Of a stretch of 20,209 bases of DNA, positions 7,618 through 13,567 are shown piece after piece (the first letter of the stretch is position 1; the number at the start of each line of letters is the position of its first letter). A program made the translations under genes and the position numbers. Origin of the DNA: GCA-2746235 sp049609225 (GTDB lineage: Bacteria; Planctomycetota; UBA1135). The notes beneath the pieces were generated by a model that had not been told where the DNA came from, did no database searches, and worked only from the letters and a program-made list of their open reading frames with translations. The stretch lies in assembly GCA_049609225.1 (NCBI GenBank), contig JBMYYH010000052.1, positions 1 to 20,209 on the forward strand, written 5' to 3'.

Positions 7618-8547
7618 ATGAGCGCCACACCACGGTACTTCCTGCTCGGGCCGACGGCTTCGGGGAAGACCGCGGTGTCGTTGGCATTGGCGGAGCATCT
7701 CAACGCCGAGATCCTGTCGCTGGATTCGATGTTGGTCTACCGCGGCATGGATATCGGTACGGCCAAACCGTCGCGTGAGGAGATGGCTCAGGTGCCGCAT
7801 CATTTGATCGATGTGGTGGACCCGAGTGAGGAATACTCGGTGAAGCGTTATGTAGAGGCGGCGCAGGCGGTGGAAACGGAGTTGGCGACCCGGGGCAAGA
7901 CGGCCTTGTATGTCGGGGGGACCACGATGTGGTTCAAGGCCCTGATGTTCGGCTTGCTGGAAGTGCCAGAGGCTTCCGCCGAGGTGCGTGCGGCCTTGGA
8001 GGAACAACTGCAGACCGAGGCCGGAGTGGCAGCCTTACGTGCCGAGTTGGAGCAGGTGGATCCCGCCGCCTTTGAGCGCATTCATCCCAACGACACCCGA
8101 CGTCTGCAACGGGCTTTGGAGACCTGGCGTCAGACCGGGCGTGCTCTGAGTGATTGGCAATCGCAGTGGTCGCAGGAGCAGGTGTTGACCGCCCCGACGG
8201 CACTATTGGATTGGCCGCGGGAAGTGCTACGTGCCCGAGTGGAACTGCGCTTCAGCATGATGGTGGAGGCCGGTCTGCTGGAGGAAGTGCAAGGCATTCG
8301 CGAAGGCGTCGGCTTCGGACGCACTGCTGGTAAAGGCATCGGCTATCGCCAAGTGATCGATCACTTGGAAGGACGTTGCAGCTTGGAGGAAGCTCTACAG
8401 CAATGCGTCACCAAGACCCATGTGCTGATCCGACGTCAGATGACGTGGCTACGTTCCTTCCCCGGCATCCTCAAGATCCCCATGACCGACCGCCTCGACC
8501 CCGAGGTCGTCGCCGCTGATCTTGCGGCCGCGTTTACCGCCGATTAG
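7618..8547 (+). CDS. miaA: tRNA dimethylallyltransferase MiaA
   Basis: MiaA adds an isopentenyl group to A37 of tRNAs that read codons beginning with U. The product (309 residues, usual length) has the P-loop GPTASGKT at 11-18, the catalytic-Asp block DSMLVYRGMDIGTAKP at 36-51, GGTTMWFKAL at 100-109, IHPNDTRRLQRALETW at 155-170, GIGYRQVIDHLEG at 240-252 and RQMTWLR at 273-279. Two positions differ from the common consensus: Leu39 where Gln is usual, and TMW where GLY or MLY is usual, but Asp36 and Thr102 remain. The start is one base after the M16 stop, with no ribosome site of its own, so translation probably depends on reinitiation. The last 99 bases are antisense to the 3' end of the converging membrane phosphatase-like gene, an unusually long tail overlap. 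Confidence 0.97.
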   Translation: MSATPRYFLLGPTASGKTAVSLALAEHLNAEILSLDSMLVYRGMDIGTAKPSREEMAQVPHHLIDVVDPSEEYSVKRYVEAAQAVETELATRGKTALYVGGTTMWFKALMFGLLEVPEASAEVRAALEEQLQTEAGVAALRAELEQVDPAAFERIHPNDTRRLQRALETWRQTGRALSDWQSQWSQEQVLTAPTALLDWPREVLRARVELRFSMMVEAGLLEEVQGIREGVGFGRTAGKGIGYRQVIDHLEGRCSLEEALQQCVTKTHVLIRRQMTWLRSFPGILKIPMTDRLDPEVVAADLAAAFTAD

Positions 8548-9486
8548 GAAGGTGCCGCGGATCGGTTTGTGGTCGCTTTCGGTCCACTCCATCGCCTCAA
8601 ACTCCGTGAGGTCGATCGCTCCCTTATAGAGCATGTGATCGATCGGTAGTGGACCCCAACGGCCCTTGCCGAAGGCCCAAGTGTCCATCACGCCACGACC
8701 CTGACGCCCGTGTTGCATCCCCGTGTCGCGACAGAGCTGGCGGAACTGCGCCGCCCAAGCCGTGGTGTTGAGGTCACCTACGAGGATCGCTTCGGTCTCC
8801 TCCAGAGCCAGTACTTTCGCCTGCTTCACTTCGGTGAAGTGGGAGGGGTAGACCGGTTGGCGGAAGTGCACTGCAATGATCCGGAACCGACGTCGGCCCA
8901 CGGCCACGCGAGCCACCACCTGTTCACGCCCCGAGCCAGGAACGGGAACCAGATTGCCGTGCTCCAAGGGGTACTTGGAGGCGATCAGGATGTCGTGCTT
9001 GGGGGAGCGCAGTTGAAAGGGATAACCTTCGAGCTGCACTTGGGTCTTGGGACTGACCTCGCCCAAACAAAGCAGGTCCGGTGGGTCGGCTTGAAGCCTG
9101 GCTTCCAGGGTGCGCAGGGCCTGGTTGCTGAACATCATGTTGAACCACACGATGTCGACTTCATCCGGCTTTTCCAGGTCGGGATGCGACGGCGGCAGCC
9201 ACATGCTTGCGACGAACAGCACATGCCCGAGGAAAAACATCGCGCCCAAAGTCACCACCCGATTGGGGCGCCAGAAGGCTCCACGAAGTTTGGGTGCCAT
9301 CCGCAGGGCCAATAGGAACACCGCCCAGGCCGCGCAGAAATACAGCTGAAAATGCGTAAGGATGCTGAATCCGGCGATTTCGGCACCGAGCAGACTGATA
9401 AGAGAAGCTCCGGCAAGGCCGAGCAGAGCGAGTCGTGGCAATAGGGGCGCCTTGCGGCGTTCCGAGGAAGTCATGCGGTGGAGCAT
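8449..9486 (-). CDS. Three-span membrane protein with endonuclease/exonuclease/phosphatase (EEP) domain, VanJ/YafD-like
   Basis: The product (345 residues) begins with a basic stretch, then three membrane spans at about 16-36, 42-62 and 77-97. Basic residues at the N terminus and between spans two and three (RMAPKLRGAFWRPNR) place the catalytic domain outside the cytoplasm. That domain has the EEP signature: Asn117, Glu143 (LGEVSP), His207, GDLN (237-240), IDH (282-284) and SDHKP (304-308). This layout matches VanJ, a membrane EEP phosphatase tied to undecaprenyl pyrophosphate and glycopeptide resistance; YafD-like nuclease or phosphodiesterase roles are alternatives. ATG 9486 is chosen because GGAGA (9505-9501) precedes it and the frame farther upstream enters the neighbouring gene; ATG 9474 is possible. 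The domain ends near residue 312, and the remaining 33 residues, mostly charged, are encoded opposite the end of miaA. Confidence 0.85.
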   Translation of the reverse strand: MLHRMTSSERRKAPLLPRLALLGLAGASLISLLGAEIAGFSILTHFQLYFCAAWAVFLLALRMAPKLRGAFWRPNRVVTLGAMFFLGHVLFVASMWLPPSHPDLEKPDEVDIVWFNMMFSNQALRTLEARLQADPPDLLCLGEVSPKTQVQLEGYPFQLRSPKHDILIASKYPLEHGNLVPVPGSGREQVVARVAVGRRRFRIIAVHFRQPVYPSHFTEVKQAKVLALEETEAILVGDLNTTAWAAQFRQLCRDTGMQHGRQGRGVMDTWAFGKGRWGPLPIDHMLYKGAIDLTEFEAMEWTESDHKPIRGTFLIGGKRGRKISGDDLGVEAVGHGDLEDAGEGT

Positions 9487-9538
9487 AGGCGGGCGGGATA
9501 TCTCCTTCAAAGTCGTTATCCTGGGCGTAATTAGAATC
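9487..9538. promoter_or_regulatory. 52-bp divergent region between the EEP gene and the SPFH operon
   Basis: On the plus strand TTCAAA (9506-9511) and TAATTA (9528-9533), 16 bases apart, could form a weak promoter starting transcription at or beside the ATG at 9539; no ribosome site precedes that ATG. TAGAAT (9532-9537) is a better -10 match but would start transcription inside the gene. On the minus strand the palindromic TAATTA could serve the EEP gene with a leader of about 35 bases containing GGAGA (9505-9501). The assignment is tentative. Confidence 0.35.
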
Positions 9539-10747
9539 ATGAGTTCCCCCTCCGATTTCCCTGACATGGGAGGAGGCGGACGCCCGCCGCGTCCTCCGAA
9601 ACCTCCGAATTCCTCTGGATCGCCGCCTGGAGGCGGCAATACACCCAGCCTGCCGAACATGCCGCAGATCCCCAAGTCGCTCCTGATCATTGGAGTGCTG
9701 GTGGTCGCCGTGGTGGTCTTCCTGATTGGAGCCATCGTTTCCGGCAAGGGTGGTTTCGTCGAGATCGACGACACCGAAGTGGCTGTGATCGTGAACTACC
9801 TTACGGGCGATGATGAAATTGTCGATCGTCCGGGTTACAAGATCTTCCTGCCCTTCGTCTCGCAGGCATTTGTCTTCGATAAGTCGCCGAACAAATTCGT
9901 CATGGAGGGTGAACGAGACATCGATGCCAACCATGTGCGTAAATTGACCGTGCGAGCAAAGGATGGTTCGAACTTCTGGTTTGAGACGCTGGAAATCCAG
10001 TACCAAATCATTACCGGCAAGGCCAATGTGGTGCTCCATGATTCCGGTCCGGGAGAAGCATTCAAGCGCAACTGGGTCAAGTCGTATGCGCGCTCTGTTC
10101 TGCGTGATGAATTTGGTCGTTTCTCCACCGAGGAAATCGCTGCGGCCCAAGACTTCAGTACCCCGAAGAACAAGGCCAAGGAACGTCTTAACCAGATGCT
10201 TGAGCCGCATGGCATCTATGTCATCTTGATCACCACGCCGAAGCCGAAATTCGATCCTCAATACGAGAAGGCGATCGAGGATCGTAAAACTGCCGAACAG
10301 CAAGTCGAGAAGCTCAAAGGACGGGTCAATCAGTTGGACCGGGAACGAGAGCGTCGTCTTGCAGAAATTGCGCGAGACAAGGAGACGGAGTATCAGCTCC
10401 TGCTCGGTAACCTCGAACGCGACCGCATCAGTGAAGAAAAAGATGCCGTCCGCGTGACCAAGACGGCTGATGCCTACCGCATCCGTCTGGTCGCAGATGG
10501 GCAAGCAGCAGAACGTGAGCGTCTGCAGTTTGCTCGTGGTGTCGAGACCAAAGCCCGCAAGGAAGCCGAAGGTCTTCAAGCCAAGGTGGAGGCTTTGGCG
10601 AAACAGGGTGAGATTCTCGTGCGCGAGGAACTGGCTCGAAAATTCGCGATGATCCAGTTCGAGATCATCCCTTACCGTCGTGATCCCTCACCTGTGAGGA
10701 TCGAACATCTTGGGGCGGCAGGTGCTGCAGGAGGGTCCCAGCGATGA
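9539..10747 (+). CDS. SPFH/band 7 membrane protein, HflK-like position
   Basis: The 402-residue product starts with a Gly/Pro-rich cytoplasmic segment (1-46), followed by one membrane span at 47-67 and an SPFH domain from about residue 73 (GFVEIDDTEVAVIVNYLTGD). A long charged coiled coil covers roughly 245-370, rich in Glu, Arg, Lys and Ala. SPFH proteins form large ring or cage assemblies in the membrane and often control proteases such as FtsH. The Gly/Pro-rich N terminus and the second SPFH gene immediately downstream copy the HflK-HflC arrangement, but the sequence is divergent and I would not assert orthology. The start is the ATG at 9539; the open frame before it runs antisense through the neighbouring EEP gene. 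No Shine-Dalgarno sequence precedes it. The stop overlaps the next gene by ATGA. Confidence 0.85.
   Translation: MSSPSDFPDMGGGGRPPRPPKPPNSSGSPPGGGNTPSLPNMPQIPKSLLIIGVLVVAVVVFLIGAIVSGKGGFVEIDDTEVAVIVNYLTGDDEIVDRPGYKIFLPFVSQAFVFDKSPNKFVMEGERDIDANHVRKLTVRAKDGSNFWFETLEIQYQIITGKANVVLHDSGPGEAFKRNWVKSYARSVLRDEFGRFSTEEIAAAQDFSTPKNKAKERLNQMLEPHGIYVILITTPKPKFDPQYEKAIEDRKTAEQQVEKLKGRVNQLDRERERRLAEIARDKETEYQLLLGNLERDRISEEKDAVRVTKTADAYRIRLVADGQAAERERLQFARGVETKARKEAEGLQAKVEALAKQGEILVREELARKFAMIQFEIIPYRRDPSPVRIEHLGAAGAAGGSQR
10729..10734 (+). promoter_or_regulatory. Ribosome binding site of the second SPFH gene
   Basis: AGGAGG lies nine bases before the ATG at 10744, within the last codons of the first SPFH gene. 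It is the strongest ribosome site of this operon and suggests the second protein is made at least as abundantly as the first. Confidence 0.65.
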
Positions 10748-11811
10748 AGAAGCTCGTAGTTTTCCTCGTCATTCTCATTCTGATTCCGTTGATGGTCGCC
10801 CTGTTATTCAAGCGCGTTCCTCCAGCGACCATCGGTGTGAAGCAGAGCCAATGGGGTGGCGGCATCATTGAGGCCGACCACGAGACGGGCTTCCGCCTTG
10901 GTGTGAGTGGTTATCACAAATGGCATTTCCTGCCGGCGACCACCCACTTCATTCACTTCACGGAGACCTCAGACGCGACCCCGAGTCCAACGGTCACCTA
11001 TCTTCCACCGTTCGAGTTCCGTACTTCGGACCAGAACACCATCACCTACGACATCACGGTCGCTTATCGCATCGCGGATGGCGGTGCATGGCAGATCGTG
11101 AAGGGTGCGATGAAGATGGATTACCGGGAACGGGTCGTTTCCAAGGTGGAATCGATTCTGCGCGAGCAGTTGGTGAAGTTCTCATCGGAAGATCTCCAAA
11201 TCACCGATAACCGCATGCAGTTGGTCGCAGATGCGCTTCCAATCCTGCAGGCGGATTTGGCCGAGTTCCATTGCGAAGCCGAGCAGATCCTTATCCGTCG
11301 CTTCCGTTTCCGCGAAGGCTACGAAGGACAGCTGCAAGAGAAGCAGTTCCTGCGTCAGAAGGCCCTGTTGGACGTCGCGCAGACCGCGGTGGCCGAACAG
11401 GAACAGCTGGTGAACGTGAAGGAGCGCAAGATCGTTGCAGCAGAACTGGCCTTGGTCCAGGATTGGGAAAAGCGCATCCAGGAGAAGAAGTCCGAGTACG
11501 ACGTCCTCCTGGCGACGATTCGTGCCGAGGCCGAAGTCTATGCCGCAGAGACCATGGCGGAGGGTGATGCCGAACTGGTGATCGCTACTGCGAATGGACA
11601 TCTGGCGGTGGAGAAGGCCGAAGCATTGCGCAATGAACTGCGCAATGAGGCGCTGAACACCAAGGGTGGTCACATCCTGCTGGCTTTGGATGCGGCAAAG
11701 AATCTGCACATTCCAAGGGTTACGCTGAACAGTGATGATCCCTCGGTGCCTACCATTCTCGATCTTGGCGAGCTGACCAAGATGTTGGTGGGTTCCGGCG
11801 CGGCGGAATAG
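10744..11811 (+). CDS. SPFH/band 7 membrane protein, HflC-like position
   Basis: This 355-residue protein has a two-Lys start, one membrane span at 4-22, and an SPFH domain running from about 25 to 190 (PPATIGVKQSQWGGGIIEAD, then QNTITYDITVAYRIADGG). An Ala/Glu-rich coiled coil follows at about 195-305 (QEKQFLRQKALLDVAQTAV and KIVAAELALVQDWEKRIQEK), and the C terminus is short and soluble. A short N terminus before the span is the HflC-type layout, complementing the long-tailed partner upstream, so the two probably co-assemble. ATGA overlap and a good AGGAGG site support the start. A strong hairpin begins 12 bases after the stop and closes the operon. Whether the partner protease is FtsH cannot be judged here, since no ftsH is in the window. 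Stomatin-like or flotillin-like roles are alternatives. Confidence 0.85.
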   Translation: MKKLVVFLVILILIPLMVALLFKRVPPATIGVKQSQWGGGIIEADHETGFRLGVSGYHKWHFLPATTHFIHFTETSDATPSPTVTYLPPFEFRTSDQNTITYDITVAYRIADGGAWQIVKGAMKMDYRERVVSKVESILREQLVKFSSEDLQITDNRMQLVADALPILQADLAEFHCEAEQILIRRFRFREGYEGQLQEKQFLRQKALLDVAQTAVAEQEQLVNVKERKIVAAELALVQDWEKRIQEKKSEYDVLLATIRAEAEVYAAETMAEGDAELVIATANGHLAVEKAEALRNELRNEALNTKGGHILLALDAAKNLHIPRVTLNSDDPSVPTILDLGELTKMLVGSGAAE

Positions 11812-11823
11812 TCTGCGTCCATC

Positions 11824-11861
11824 AAGAAAGCCTGGAGGCCTAATGGTCTCCAGGCTTTCTT
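11824..11861. terminator. Bidirectional hairpin terminator between converging operons
   Basis: The arms AAGAAAGCCTGGAGGCC (11824-11840) and GGTCTCCAGGCTTTCTT (11845-11861) pair over 17 positions with one G-U pair and a four-base TAAT loop. On the plus strand the right arm ends in CTTTCTTCT, and on the minus strand the mirror arm ends in CTTTCTTG, so each direction has a short pyrimidine-rich tail rather than a pure T run. Its place, 12 bases after the SPFH operon and 29 bases after the antiporter gene, fits termination of both. Confidence 0.85.
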
Positions 11862-11890
11862 CTGTGCCCAAGGGAAGGAGGAGGCTTGGC

Positions 11891-13567
11891 TCAGACTTCC
11901 AAGGACAAGCGTCGGGCCAGGTTGAGGACCTCGGTGCGTTCGACCATGCCGACGAAGCGGGGAGCTTCTGCCGTCTCGACCACGGCGGCGGTGTTGCCGT
12001 CGAAGCTGCGGAAGAACAACAGGGCTTCCTTCAGCGTGGCATCGCTGGGCAGGGAGGCCTCTTCGGCGGACAAGGTCGCAACATCCTCGGCTGTGACCAG
12101 CGCCGCCGTAGCCTTGTCATAAGCGATCTGGCTGAGGTCATTGAGGGTGATGACTCCGACCAGATGCTCCTTCGCGTTGACCACAGGGAAGTGGTTGAAG
12201 GGGGAACTGTTGGCGAAGCGCAGGATCTTGCCCATGGTGGCATTGCGCGCCAGGGAGGACTCGGTGTGGCGCATGAAGCGTTCTACGCGGAGGTCGTCGG
12301 CGTTGCTGCCTTTAGAGACGGAAGAACCGCCGAAGGTGCTGCGGAAGACGTTGCGCCAACCGCGACGCCCTTCCCGATCCGCCGTGTGCGACATCAGGTT
12401 GGCCAGACTCACTTCACCCGCCAATACTGCGACACGCTTGACGAAGATCGGACCCAGCAGTTCGAAAATGACCACGGCTCCGAGGATGATCGACAACAGC
12501 CTCTCGCCGAGCTCCGGAGAGAAACGCTCGACATAGCCTGCCAAGGCAATCGCCGCACCGGCTTGGCACAACAAACCCAGGCCTACGGGAGGACGTCCGC
12601 CGCGGATGTTGGCATCCATCTTGCGGAATCCGAAGCGCCCGAAGTGGGTGCCCCAAATCTTGCCGAGGGTGCGGCCGAGCACATAGAGGCCGACGGCTTC
12701 CCAGTTCTTCGCGAGCTCCGAGAAGTTGAGGTGCGAACCGCTGAGCACGAAGAACAGCACGATGGCTGGTTGCGCATACACATCCATCGCCGCCGTAATG
12801 CGCGGGAACAATTGCGAGCGGTTGGCGACCACAGCGCCGGTCACCAAGAAGGTGAGCATGTGCGGCACCTCGGTGAGGTTGCACAGGCCGATGGTCAGGA
12901 AGATGACCGCCAGCAGCGGTACCGCATAGTTGTCGCGGCCGACGCGTTCCTGCAGCAGGATCAAGGCGTGGCCGGCGGCGATGCCGTAAAGCAGGGACCC
13001 GAAGATGTCCCACAACGGATCCACCCAACTGGTTTCGCCGCCTCGGAAGGCGATCAATGCCAGCAGCGCGACCTCGAAGAAGAAGATCGCCCAGACGTTA
13101 CTGATCGCCGTGAACTGCTTGATCAGGTTGGTCGTCGGTCCTTTGGCATCGTATTCATGCAGGACCTCTAGCGTGGTGGCCGGGGCCACGGCAATCGCGA
13201 GCACACCCATCAGGATGGCGCCGGCGATATCCCCCAGAACCGGCAGGGTGAGGCCAAACACTACCGCAAAGGTGATCAGGCTCTCGAGTAGAGAACTGCG
13301 TACCAAGTTGCGGAACTGGCGTTTGCCGAACTTAAACTGACCGCCAAGCACGAACAAGGCCAAGGCCATCGCCAGGTCGTTGACTGGCAGACGCAGTTCC
13401 TCCAGCGTCGCGCCATCGACCAAGCCACGCGTGCTGCCGATGTGGAACAGGATGCCGGCGGCGAGATAGCCAGACAGCGTAGGGAGCTTGAGGACACGCG
13501 CGACCAGTCCACCGAGCACTCCACCGGAGAGCAGCAGACCGATCAGCACGAGGGGGGAGACGTCCAT
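11891..13567 (-). CDS. Cation/proton antiporter of the CPA2 (Kef-type) family with C-terminal CBS pair
   Basis: The product (558 residues) has about eleven or twelve hydrophobic spans over residues 1-385 and family segments such as LKLPTLSGYLAAGILFH (27-43), NDLAMALALFVLGGQFKF (63-80), GVLAIAVAPATTLEVLHEYD (121-140) and AIVLFFVLSGSHLNFSEL (268-285). Two CBS-type repeats follow the membrane part, at about 425-480 (HFPVVNAKEHLVGVITLNDL) and 488-555 (AAVVETAEAPRFVGMVERTE); such pairs usually bind adenine nucleotides and gate transport. The ion (sodium or potassium) cannot be chosen from sequence. No TrkA-N domain, typical of KefB/KefC, is present. The ATG shares its A with the polA stop (TGATG at 13569-13565), so it is the last gene of the recJ-polA unit and probably translated by reinitiation; no ribosome site of its own is visible. 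Confidence 0.88.
   Translation of the reverse strand: MDVSPLVLIGLLLSGGVLGGLVARVLKLPTLSGYLAAGILFHIGSTRGLVDGATLEELRLPVNDLAMALALFVLGGQFKFGKRQFRNLVRSSLLESLITFAVVFGLTLPVLGDIAGAILMGVLAIAVAPATTLEVLHEYDAKGPTTNLIKQFTAISNVWAIFFFEVALLALIAFRGGETSWVDPLWDIFGSLLYGIAAGHALILLQERVGRDNYAVPLLAVIFLTIGLCNLTEVPHMLTFLVTGAVVANRSQLFPRITAAMDVYAQPAIVLFFVLSGSHLNFSELAKNWEAVGLYVLGRTLGKIWGTHFGRFGFRKMDANIRGGRPPVGLGLLCQAGAAIALAGYVERFSPELGERLLSIILGAVVIFELLGPIFVKRVAVLAGEVSLANLMSHTADREGRRGWRNVFRSTFGGSSVSKGSNADDLRVERFMRHTESSLARNATMGKILRFANSSPFNHFPVVNAKEHLVGVITLNDLSQIAYDKATAALVTAEDVATLSAEEASLPSDATLKEALLFFRSFDGNTAAVVETAEAPRFVGMVERTEVLNLARRLSLEV

Noticed and set aside
6276..7703. 475-codon open frame on the minus strand
   Set aside because: It lies opposite the catalytic M16 gene, has no recognisable domain and runs into miaA antisense; it is a GC-bias shadow.
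8493..8506. Small inverted repeat CCTCG/CGAGG inside the miaA-EEP overlap, considered as a terminator
   Set aside because: It has only a five-base stem, no T-run, and lies within both coding regions.
9362..9538. Upstream extension of the first SPFH frame
   Set aside because: It is antisense to the coding region and promoter zone of the EEP gene and carries no family similarity.
9487..9774. Upstream extension of the EEP frame
   Set aside because: It crosses the divergent spacer into the antisense of the first SPFH gene, is low-complexity in its translation, and a ribosome site supports ATG 9486.
9161..10579. 472-codon minus-strand frame opposite the first SPFH gene
   Set aside because: It has no recognisable domain and overlaps two well-supported genes; it is considered a shadow.
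11843..13171. 442-codon plus-strand frame opposite the antiporter
   Set aside because: Its translation is rich in Gln, Glu, His and Asp and matches no domain, as expected of the antisense of a hydrophobic protein.
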